From JBBAAW01 sp041658075 (GTDB taxonomy: Bacteria; Patescibacteriota; WWE3; UBA101185; UBA10185): a DNA stretch of 10,638 nt. The notes below the pieces were generated by a model that saw only the letters and a list, made by a program, of their open reading frames with translations, searched no databases and was not told where the DNA came from. The stretch is from the NCBI GenBank assembly GCA_041658075.1, contig JBBAAW010000023.1, forward strand, positions 1-10,638. The letters are read 5' to 3'. Position 1 is the first letter of the stretch; every line of letters starts with the position of its first letter. A program made the position numbers and the translations under genes. Below, one piece after another: positions 1 to 6,274 of the stretch.

Positions 1-272
1 AAGGCTCCAATAACTACAATAAATCCAATTACAGCATTTGTTAAAGCCTCTCTGGCTGCTCCGGCGGCTTTTTGATCGCCCTTAGCAGTTATATATTGAA
101 TACCGCCCAAGATAAGAAAGACAATAGTAACGGCGATACCAACGCCCAACACCACGTTAATTAAGAATCCAAAAACATCCGCCAAATTGTTAAACGGCAA
201 ATTTATTCTCTGTACATTGGTTGCTGTGGCAGCCTGTACGGTTCCTACTAAAATGTCTTTTAATTGATTCAT
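1..272 (-). CDS. TrbC/VirB2-like pilin, C-terminus beyond window
   Basis: Read from the ATG at 272 down to the window edge, this gives 90 residues beginning MNQLKDILVG and no stop, so the C-terminus is cut off. A short N-terminal stretch (about 1-28) precedes a hydrophobic helix (about 35-58), a small polar loop with the pattern TAKGDQKAAG (about 61-70), and the start of a second hydrophobic helix (TNAVIGFIVVIGA). Helix-loop-helix with a GD-containing loop is the layout of TrbC/VirB2-type pilins and the small pilin-like proteins common in CPR genomes. A purine-rich Shine-Dalgarno (AGGAAAGGAAG, 275-285) lies just upstream, and the gap to the upstream gene on the same strand is 28 nt, so it should be the second gene of an operon. 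The loop and second helix resemble the C-terminal end of the neighbouring 613-residue protein. Whether it forms a pilus or is only a membrane protein cannot be told from sequence. Confidence 0.8.
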   Translation of the reverse strand, partial: MNQLKDILVGTVQAATATNVQRINLPFNNLADVFGFLINVVLGVGIAVTIVFLILGGIQYITAKGDQKAAGAAREALTNAVIGFIVVIGA

Positions 273-274
273 TT

Positions 275-285
275 CTTCCTTTCCT
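275..285 (-). promoter_or_regulatory. Shine-Dalgarno of the pilin gene
   Basis: AGGAAAGGAAG on the minus strand ends two bases before the ATG at 272. It is one of only two clear ribosome binding sites in the window and belongs to an operon-internal gene, in contrast to the leaderless-looking first genes. Confidence 0.6.
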
Positions 286-300
286 TAAATTTTTAAACTA

Positions 301-2142
301 TTAGCTAAACGGATCGACGTTTCCTGTAATAAGAGCTTTTATAACAACTCTCAAGATGGAAACAGCCATCAGCACAAATATTAAGCCAATTATAGCAGAT
401 GTCAAGTTATCTTTACCTTCTTGTAGCTTTGTGGGATCTCCTTGGCTGGTTAGAATCTTATAGCCCGCCAGCACGATTATAAAAATACCCAAGATTATCG
501 TTAAGGGGATCATGATTCCGTTTATAATGTTAAAAAAAGTTGTAAGTGCGGTATTTGCGTCCTCGCAGCTGCAGGTGAATGTTGGTGATGTTCCCGACAC
601 CACAGGGAATTTTCCAGCCGTACAAAAGTTAGCAACGACAGTTCCGGAAGAGTTTGTCCAACACCCTGTTTTATCCACACACGCACAGGTTACTACTGCT
701 GGGCCCGTTCGCGTTACTTTTGGCGTTTTCAATGGTCCGCAATTATCTGTTTTAACAGTTTCATCAGGATTTGCTTCACAAGTTGGGTTCACTACACCTG
801 GGACGACCACGTTTTTACACACGCAGGATGGAGGTGGTCCCGGAGTTGGGTCAGGAAGCTGCCACGAAAAACACTTATTCTCGCCCACATTACCGGGTTT
901 GCTCGGATCGTAGGTACAGGAGGCAGCTGGAGGATTAAGTATACCTTTGGCGTTGTTTCGTAACCTTCCTTGGAGATCCAGATAGTTAAAGACGCATGGA
1001 TAGTGGACAGTGTCTGTAAAAAATTGCCTTTGAAAACAGATGGCCGAAACTCCGGCACCCAAAGCATTTCCAAGGGTCTCAGTATTCCAAGTACAGGCAT
1101 CTGCCTGACTAGTTCTTGCGCAGCCGCCTAGACCCCAGCACATGGACTCTAGGTGTCCTATTTCCCGGATGAACCTGGTTTCTCCTTTGTACCGGGAAAA
1201 GAATGTGTTGTATCCGTCGTCCGTTGAATTTCCCATGCCATTTTGTTTAAACCAGACGTGACTGCCGTATTTATTTGCGGAGTAATACATAGGATTCACG
1301 GCCACAAATCTTGAGTCGTAATCGTTGTATTTTTTCCACATGCTGGTTGTTCCAAGTTGCAGGACAACCGGCTTGTTCGCAAATGTTTGGGCATACATAT
1401 CGGTCAGCTTAGAAACGTTCTCCACAAATTTCTGATCAAACAGATACCTAGGGTTGTCCATTGGCGGTGGGGTTCTTTGTATACCCGGGGGCCACGGTGT
1501 TCCTCTGGAGAGGTCCTGTTGTTTTTCCAGATCGGCTACGGAAATTCCCGTAAAGTGCGACATCTCGTTTAAATAAGCATTCCGTATACTGTCGCTTCGG
1601 TCTCCGTGAAGAGACATTTCTCCGTAGTGTCCTCCGGACATCATTAAAACGGCTTCAATCGCGTCGTTATTGCCGTCATTGTTGTCATAACGCGCTGCCA
1701 TGGCAGTAAGAATTTCCTGCAAAAAGGTGTGGTACATGGGATCCCACTGCACAGGTCTGCTCATGGTAAAGCCCCCGTAATCCTCTGGGAATTGGTGCAT
1801 TCCGGCATCCAGTGCCCATTGTGGAATAGTGCCCGAAGGGTCGTCAGTTAAAACCTGAATCCAAATCTTTTTCTTGGCGCATTTTGCCGTTTCCACGGCC
1901 GCATCCAACGCTGTCCAGTTAAACACACCCCGTTGAGGTTCTAAAGTTTTCCAGTTTCCCTCACCTACGGTGTATGCCCAAGTAACATTTGCGTCTCCAA
2001 GCATGCTTACTTGATGACACATGCCTGTGGTGGTTTCTGGGTAGGCTGCAGATGAACAAGCCGCAAAAGAAGGAGATGCTTTATTAAACGATATCGTAAG
2101 AACAATAAAGAGTGTTAAAAGAGTGGATATAAACCTTTTCAT
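301..2142 (-). CDS. secreted glycoside-hydrolase-like protein fused to a pilin-like membrane domain
   Basis: 613 residues. Residues 1-27 are a Sec signal peptide (MKRF, hydrophobic core, SPSFA-A). Residues about 40-400 look like a (beta/alpha)8 glycoside-hydrolase-type barrel: early NVTWAYTVGEGNW, then KIWIQVLTDD, a strand ending GGHYGE (Glu175, candidate acid/base) and later IREIGHLES (Glu327 or Glu332, candidate nucleophile). The family is not certain; GH42-like or DUF4832-like barrels are the nearest I can name. Residues 409-526 are a Cys-rich linker with three CxC motifs. Residues about 533-607 hold two hydrophobic helices separated by LTSQGDPTKLQEGKDN, matching the helix-loop-helix of the adjacent pilin. 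The ectodomain would face outside and the pilin part would keep its normal topology. The ATG at 2142 follows a -35/-10 promoter by 8 nt and has no Shine-Dalgarno, so the mRNA is probably leaderless. Stop TAA at 303-301; the pilin gene follows 28 nt later. The fusion is seen; the enzyme activity is inference. Confidence 0.8.
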   Translation of the reverse strand: MKRFISTLLTLFIVLTISFNKASPSFAACSSAAYPETTTGMCHQVSMLGDANVTWAYTVGEGNWKTLEPQRGVFNWTALDAAVETAKCAKKKIWIQVLTDDPSGTIPQWALDAGMHQFPEDYGGFTMSRPVQWDPMYHTFLQEILTAMAARYDNNDGNNDAIEAVLMMSGGHYGEMSLHGDRSDSIRNAYLNEMSHFTGISVADLEKQQDLSRGTPWPPGIQRTPPPMDNPRYLFDQKFVENVSKLTDMYAQTFANKPVVLQLGTTSMWKKYNDYDSRFVAVNPMYYSANKYGSHVWFKQNGMGNSTDDGYNTFFSRYKGETRFIREIGHLESMCWGLGGCARTSQADACTWNTETLGNALGAGVSAICFQRQFFTDTVHYPCVFNYLDLQGRLRNNAKGILNPPAASCTYDPSKPGNVGENKCFSWQLPDPTPGPPPSCVCKNVVVPGVVNPTCEANPDETVKTDNCGPLKTPKVTRTGPAVVTCACVDKTGCWTNSSGTVVANFCTAGKFPVVSGTSPTFTCSCEDANTALTTFFNIINGIMIPLTIILGIFIIVLAGYKILTSQGDPTKLQEGKDNLTSAIIGLIFVLMAVSILRVVIKALITGNVDPFS

Positions 2143-2150
2143 TAATATTG

Positions 2151-2179
2151 ATTATCCATATATGTAGTTATCAAGTCAA
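2151..2179 (-). promoter_or_regulatory. promoter of the glycosidase-pilin operon, leaderless geometry
   Basis: On the minus strand, TTGACT (2179-2174), a 17-nt spacer and GATAAT (2156-2151) make a near-consensus sigma70-type promoter. Only 8 nt separate the -10 box from the ATG at 2142, so transcription would start at or within a base or two of the start codon. Confidence 0.7.
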
Positions 2180-2205
2180 CACCTGTCAGGAAATCTTGAT
2201 ATAAT
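2176..2205 (+). promoter_or_regulatory. extended -10 promoter of the SpoIID-like gene, leaderless geometry
   Basis: A perfect extended -10, TGATATAAT (2197-2205), lies 7 nt before the ATG at 2213. A weak -35 (TCAACA, 2176-2181; 4 of 6 matches, 18-nt spacer) overlaps the -35 box of the divergent operon on the other strand. No Shine-Dalgarno can fit. Confidence 0.7.
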
Positions 2206-2212
2206 CCATACT

Positions 2213-3973
2213 ATGTCCACAAAACCCCCGTTGCCAAGACTTCTTTTTTTGTTTTCTGTAACTCTTCTTGCTTCGTTGTTTTTAATACGTACACCTATAA
2301 ACACTTTGTATCGAGCATTTGCCGAGGCGGATTGCACTTCCGTGGAAGATTGCGCCAAAAAGCTGGCTAGCACGCAGTCAAAACTTGCCAAAATAAGAAG
2401 TCAACAAACCACCATAGACGCGCAGATCAAAGATTATTTAACCAAACTTAATGTAACGGACGCCCAAATAGAGTCGCTCAAAAAAGACATTACCAAGGTG
2501 AGTGGGGAGCTGCAAGTTATCGAAGGTAACTTGGCGGATCGGCGCGGATCTTTAGGCAAAAAAACCCAAATAAGAAATACCATTGTGCGCGACTTTTATA
2601 AATTTGGTCAGCCCACCGTTTTGGAGGTTTTGCTTGTAGGGAGCGACACTTGGGGTGGAGGTCAGGCTTTTGCGGTGCGCGACATTTTTGAGGACAGCGT
2701 GGGGCGTGATGCTGTTAAGTCCATAATTTCCTTAAATATGGAGATCGCGGATTTTGAGAGCGATAAAAAGGAAGCTAGTGACTTACGGGCAAGTTTGGAG
2801 TTGTCGCAAAGCAAGCTTTTGTCCTTAAAGGCCGACATTGATAGAAAAAAGGCGCAGGCGCAAAGCGAAGTTGTTGAGTTGGACAAAAAAGGCGACTCGT
2901 ATGAAAAAACTATTGCGGAGCTTAGTGCCAAGCAGCAGCAAATTTTAGCGGAAAAATCTGGTAGCGACAGCGGAAGCGTGGGTGATTACGAGCCACCGGT
3001 GGCAAAACTGCCGGAACCCAAATTTAGTCCGGCCTACGTGGCAATAAGCTACGGGGCATACACGCACTATAAAGGAATGAGTCAGTACGGGGCTAAGGGG
3101 CGGGCCCAGGATGGGCAGGATTACAAGGCGATTCTAAAATTCTACTACAACAGTGGAACTAAAAAAATCAGCATGCCAGACATCAATGTGTCTGGAATAG
3201 GGAAAATGAGTATGCAGAAGTATCTGTATGGGATTGCGGAAATGCCCAGTACTTGGCCGTCCGATGCGTTAAAGGCGCAGGCAATTGCGGCGCGAAGCTA
3301 TGCTTATAGATATGCCAAGGATGGAAAAACTATTTGTACCAGTCAATCGTGTCAGGTATTTTTGTTGTCTAAAGCCAATAAACCTCCCTCGGCATGGAAA
3401 GATGCGGTAGATAATACTAACGGAATAATTTTAGACAGCTCGGTTACCGCTTACTACTCTTCTACCACGGGGGGTTATATTGAGAACATCGGTTGGGATG
3501 CTCCGGGAGGCGTATCGGGTTGGAAAGCAGGTAAAGCCTACGAGCGTCAATCCCCCTGGTTTTATAAGGCGTGGTGGACAAAGTCATACAACGATTCCTC
3601 TACTTGCGGTTGGGGGGACCCCTACTTGTCACAAAAAGAAATGGCGGACATCTTAAATGCGCTTACGGTTTGGGATAAAGGTAGCTCATCTGACCGAAGT
3701 AGAGTGTCGCCCGTAACTACAAGTTGCTGGGGCGGAAATCCTTATTCTTTGGATGACATGAAGGATCGCGCGGATGAGTTGGGAACAGCCTATTCTGGCA
3801 TTACCTTTGTGGATGTGGAAATTGGGAATAATGGGAAGACAACTAAAGTTAAATTTGGTACTGATAAAGGGGAGGTTAGCGTGGACGGGGAAAAATTTAG
3901 GACCGTTTTTAACCTGCGGGCGCCCGGATATATTTCTATAAAAGACCGTTTATACGAATTGGTGAAGAAGTGA
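2213..3973 (+). CDS. SpoIID/LytB-domain peptidoglycan hydrolase with PcsB-like coiled coil
   Basis: 586 residues. The N-terminus has a signal peptide or anchor (hydrophobic about 9-26, then AFAEAD). Residues about 39-250 form long heptad-rich coiled coils with an interruption near 130-165 (RDFYKFGQPTVLEVLLVGSD), the plan of the PcsB/CwlO-type regulatory coiled coil. A Pro-rich hinge (260-271) leads to the SpoIID domain: YKGMSQYGAKG (286-296), KYLYGIAEMPSTWP (336-349) with Glu343 in the EMP position of the SpoIID catalytic glutamate, then ALKAQAIAARSYA (352-364) and YYSSTTGGY. SpoIID proteins are lytic transglycosylases acting on peptidoglycan stripped of stem peptides. The C-terminal about 120 residues complete the fold (a Cys pair near 465 and 505). 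The start is fixed by the extended -10 at 2200-2205. Stop TGA at 3971-3973. Domain assignment is strong; that the coiled coil controls or docks the enzyme is inferred from PcsB/FtsEX systems, and no FtsEX gene is visible here. Confidence 0.9.
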   Translation: MSTKPPLPRLLFLFSVTLLASLFLIRTPINTLYRAFAEADCTSVEDCAKKLASTQSKLAKIRSQQTTIDAQIKDYLTKLNVTDAQIESLKKDITKVSGELQVIEGNLADRRGSLGKKTQIRNTIVRDFYKFGQPTVLEVLLVGSDTWGGGQAFAVRDIFEDSVGRDAVKSIISLNMEIADFESDKKEASDLRASLELSQSKLLSLKADIDRKKAQAQSEVVELDKKGDSYEKTIAELSAKQQQILAEKSGSDSGSVGDYEPPVAKLPEPKFSPAYVAISYGAYTHYKGMSQYGAKGRAQDGQDYKAILKFYYNSGTKKISMPDINVSGIGKMSMQKYLYGIAEMPSTWPSDALKAQAIAARSYAYRYAKDGKTICTSQSCQVFLLSKANKPPSAWKDAVDNTNGIILDSSVTAYYSSTTGGYIENIGWDAPGGVSGWKAGKAYERQSPWFYKAWWTKSYNDSSTCGWGDPYLSQKEMADILNALTVWDKGSSSDRSRVSPVTTSCWGGNPYSLDDMKDRADELGTAYSGITFVDVEIGNNGKTTKVKFGTDKGEVSVDGEKFRTVFNLRAPGYISIKDRLYELVKK

Positions 3974-3984
3974 TAAGGCCTTTT

Positions 3985-3993
3985 TGATATTAT
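3985..3993 (+). promoter_or_regulatory. extended -10 promoter before the GTG start at 4000
   Basis: TGATATTAT (TG at 3985-3986, hexamer 3988-3993) ends 6 nt before the GTG. The whole gap after the upstream stop codon is only 26 nt. No acceptable -35 at normal spacing and no Shine-Dalgarno are seen. Confidence 0.6.
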
Positions 3994-3999
3994 TCACTC

Positions 4000-5487
4000 G
4001 TGCGACTCTCTAAGGTAGTACTTTTAACAGTCTTTCTTTTTGGGGTTTTTAGTGTTTTTAAAGCACCGGGCGACCCGGATTTTGGTTGGCATTACAAGTA
4101 CGGCGAGTACATTGCTCAGCACGGGAAGATTTTGCGCCAAAACACCTTTTCTTATACTTTTACCGATTATAAATGGGCTAACTCCTACTGGATTTCGCAA
4201 GTCGCCATGTACCTGACTCACCACTACTTGGGGCATCTTATCGCCGGTCTTCTTTTTGCAGGTGTTTTAAGCGCATCGGCAATATTTTATGTGCGGACTT
4301 TATCAAAAAAAATTTCGTTGGGCGTTTTTCTTACAGCCGTGTCCACCCTCCTGCTTTTTACAGAGTTTTCCGGTAGCGGTATTACAGGTCGACCCATGTA
4401 CTTTAGTACGCTTTTTCTTATGCTTTTGGTTGCTTTATTGTTTGGCGATTTTGAAAAAATAGGCACTAAGCCCCGTCGTTTTGTAAAGTTTTTAATTTTA
4501 CCTATAATGTTTTTAATCTGGGCAAACGCCCACGCTGATTTTGTTTTAGGTCTTTTTGTTTTAGGTCTATATATCGGAAACAAAATTATCGACATGATCA
4601 GGACCCGCAGCAGCAAAGACGCGTTATTACCTATTGTTGGACTGCTGTCTGTGGCAGTTACCTTAATAAATCCTTACGGGCTTAGTCTTTGGCAAACTCT
4701 TATAAAAGAATCGCATCCATACCAATTTACTTACATCAGTGAATGGGTTCCCGCAAGCACAGATAATATTTACTATTTTATTGTTTACTGCGTTGTCCTA
4801 GGGCTTTTGGTTTCCGCGCTTATTGGCGCCCGTTATAAACTTCCGGCTTGGTATCTACTGGCCTTGGGATTTTTTTGCATTGCATCAGTGCGCTCGCAGT
4901 ATTTTTTTAGAATCGCGGTAATTTTAGGTATACCGGCCTTTATTTCTTTTTGGAGCGACCCTTTGGATGATTTAAAGAGAGCGTTTTCTCCAAGTCTTAC
5001 TAAAAAATTAAAGATCAGTTTTTTAGCGTTTTTAGCTTTATCGACTTTAGTTATAAGCACGCTTTTTTTAACGGATGTTTCCCAATGTGTCGACCCGAAT
5101 TATTGGGTTGAAAAGGAGGAGTACCCTAGAGATGCCTTAGACTTTGCTCTCGCCAGCAACATTAAAGGTAATGTTTTTAATTATTACGGTTGGGGCGGTT
5201 ATATGATTTGGAAATACCCCCAATACAAAACCTTTGTAGATGGGCGTATGCCGTCTTGGCGCGAGGGTAATAAATCTGTATTTGAGGATTACATGAAAGT
5301 GGTGAGTGCACCTAAGAAAAACATTAAAATTCTAGGTGACTACGAGGTAACTTGGATTTTATATCCTTCAGAAAGTGGGCTAGTAAAGTTCCTGAGAACT
5401 CCCAACAGCGGTTGGAGAGAAGTATATTCCAACGAATTCTCCTCAGTTTTTGTTGAAACTACCAAGTTTGATATAATAACTCCATGA
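4000..5487 (+). CDS. polytopic GT-C-like membrane glycosyltransferase
   Basis: 495 residues with about ten hydrophobic segments over residues 5-365, followed by a soluble C-terminal domain (about 365-495). The first extracytoplasmic loop has GDPDFGWHYKYGEYI (24-38), and a little later FSYT and WANSYW. An acidic DPD with a WH and YGE after helix 1 is typical of GT-C-fold transferases (PMT/ArnT-like), where the Asp lies in the active site and a polyprenyl-phosphate sugar is the donor. HADF (178-181) follows a later helix. The C-terminal part (NYYGWGGYMIWKYPQYKTFVDGRMPSW) recalls the outward-facing C-terminal domain of such proteins. The start is a GTG fixed by the extended -10 six bases upstream. 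The stop TGA overlaps the next gene's ATG (5484-5487). Substrate and product are unknown; I infer transfer of sugar to an envelope lipid or protein. Confidence 0.75.
   Translation: MRLSKVVLLTVFLFGVFSVFKAPGDPDFGWHYKYGEYIAQHGKILRQNTFSYTFTDYKWANSYWISQVAMYLTHHYLGHLIAGLLFAGVLSASAIFYVRTLSKKISLGVFLTAVSTLLLFTEFSGSGITGRPMYFSTLFLMLLVALLFGDFEKIGTKPRRFVKFLILPIMFLIWANAHADFVLGLFVLGLYIGNKIIDMIRTRSSKDALLPIVGLLSVAVTLINPYGLSLWQTLIKESHPYQFTYISEWVPASTDNIYYFIVYCVVLGLLVSALIGARYKLPAWYLLALGFFCIASVRSQYFFRIAVILGIPAFISFWSDPLDDLKRAFSPSLTKKLKISFLAFLALSTLVISTLFLTDVSQCVDPNYWVEKEEYPRDALDFALASNIKGNVFNYYGWGGYMIWKYPQYKTFVDGRMPSWREGNKSVFEDYMKVVSAPKKNIKILGDYEVTWILYPSESGLVKFLRTPNSGWREVYSNEFSSVFVETTKFDIITP
5469..5477 (+). promoter_or_regulatory. 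extended -10 promoter inside the end of the GT-C-like gene
   Basis: TGATATAAT (hexamer 5472-5477) lies within the last codons of the upstream gene and ends 6 nt before the ATG at 5484. It is identical to the box at 2197-2205. It allows leaderless transcription of the PH-domain gene despite the 4-nt ORF overlap; read-through with ATGA coupling is also possible. Confidence 0.6.
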
Positions 5488-6047
5488 CAGCGCTTTTAGG
5501 CCATTTTATTAGGGAGCCTCGGGGTGTCCATTTTGATGGTCAAGACAATGAGGAGCGGATTATTCTTTTTCTACGTCAGCATTTCATTGTTAATATTAAA
5601 TGGGTATTTATTACTGCAGTTCTGTTTTTTATTATCCCGATTTTTGATTTTTTGTTGGGGTTTGGGGGTACTAGTGTAAGTCAGATTATGCCCGGCAAGT
5701 ACTATTTTGTTTTGCGCTTTTTGCTGGCGCTTTTTACCTTTGGTTACTTCTTTGAAAACTTTTTGAGCTGGTATTTTAACAGCTATATTGTGACAAACAA
5801 AAGAGTGGTGGACATTGATTTTTACGGCATCACTCACCGCCGTTTTTCTGAGGCTCCTTTGCGCAATATAGAAGATATTACAAACAACATATCCGGTTTT
5901 GGTCCAGTAGTTTTTCATTATGGAGATGTTTCCATTCAAACCGCCGCCGAAGCACGGGAGATAACTTTTGAAAATGTTCCCAATCCCGACAGGGTTCAGG
6001 ACACAGTGTCCGATCTTATTTCCAAGATCAAAGGAGAAAGCGAATAA
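5484..6047 (+). CDS. bacterial PH-domain (bPH2/DUF304-like) membrane protein
   Basis: 187 residues. A cytoplasmic N-terminal segment (1-35) precedes two hydrophobic helices (about 39-60 and 73-97). The C-terminal domain (about 99-182) starts NSYIVTNKRVVDIDFYGITHRRF and continues LRNIEDI, FGPVVFHYGDVSIQT and ITFENVPNPDRVQ, the strand pattern of the membrane-flanked bacterial PH domains (YdbS/YdbT, DUF304). These domains are poorly understood; some take part in envelope stress or protein export. The ATG overlaps the upstream stop (ATGA) and sits 6 nt after an extended -10. The next gene begins one base after this stop, and its Shine-Dalgarno lies inside this gene's last codons, so the two should be co-transcribed. 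Confidence 0.85.
   Translation: MTALLGHFIREPRGVHFDGQDNEERIILFLRQHFIVNIKWVFITAVLFFIIPIFDFLLGFGGTSVSQIMPGKYYFVLRFLLALFTFGYFFENFLSWYFNSYIVTNKRVVDIDFYGITHRRFSEAPLRNIEDITNNISGFGPVVFHYGDVSIQTAAEAREITFENVPNPDRVQDTVSDLISKIKGESE
6031..6036 (+). promoter_or_regulatory. Shine-Dalgarno that sets the start of the 73-residue gene
   Basis: AAGGAG (6031-6036) precedes the ATG at 6049 by 12 nt. It supports that start over an upstream in-frame ATG at 5968, which lies well inside the PH-domain gene. Confidence 0.5.
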
Positions 6048-6048
6048 C

Positions 6049-6270
6049 ATGGTACAGCTTTGGGAAAAAGATCTCTTGCTTCTAATAATTAAGATCTTCT
6101 TTATGGCAATTTCCATAATTTACGCCATTTTTTCTTTTATGGTTGTTCGACAGGTTAGCTTGATGAATGAAAGTTTTACCGCTTCACTTCACGGCTTTTT
6201 TACCTTTATGGCGTGGCTGCATTTTTTTGTTTCACTCCTAGCTATTATTCTAGTTTTTACCTTGCTTTAA
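6049..6270 (+). CDS. small two-helix membrane protein
   Basis: 73 residues starting MVQLWEKDLLLL. The first hydrophobic helix (about 8-31) ends in MVVRQVSLMNES, and the second covers about 50-73, ending at the stop (FVSLLAIILVFTLL). The pattern KIFF...IYAIFSFMVVRQVSLM resembles a short protein family I recall as recurrent in CPR genomes (possibly DUF5657), but I am not certain of that. It lies one base after the PH-domain gene and 4 nt before the PP2C-like gene, so it is probably part of one transcript and perhaps one complex. No enzymatic motif is present. The in-frame ORF can be extended back to 5968, but that overlaps the bPH domain and lacks a ribosome binding site. Confidence 0.7.
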   Translation: MVQLWEKDLLLLIIKIFFMAISIIYAIFSFMVVRQVSLMNESFTASLHGFFTFMAWLHFFVSLLAIILVFTLL

Positions 6271-6274
6271 AATT

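Noticed and set aside
512..913. 133-codon plus-strand ORF opposite the glycosidase-pilin gene
   Set aside because: It is the shadow of the Cys-rich and helix region of a well-supported minus-strand gene and has no coding logic of its own.
5968..6048. N-terminal extension of the 73-residue protein from an ATG at 5968
   Set aside because: It runs inside the PH-domain gene in another frame; the ATG at 6049 has a Shine-Dalgarno and fits the small two-helix protein.
5571..6116. 181-codon minus-strand ORF opposite the PH-domain gene
   Set aside because: It is antisense to a recognisable bPH protein, with no promoter or ribosome binding site.
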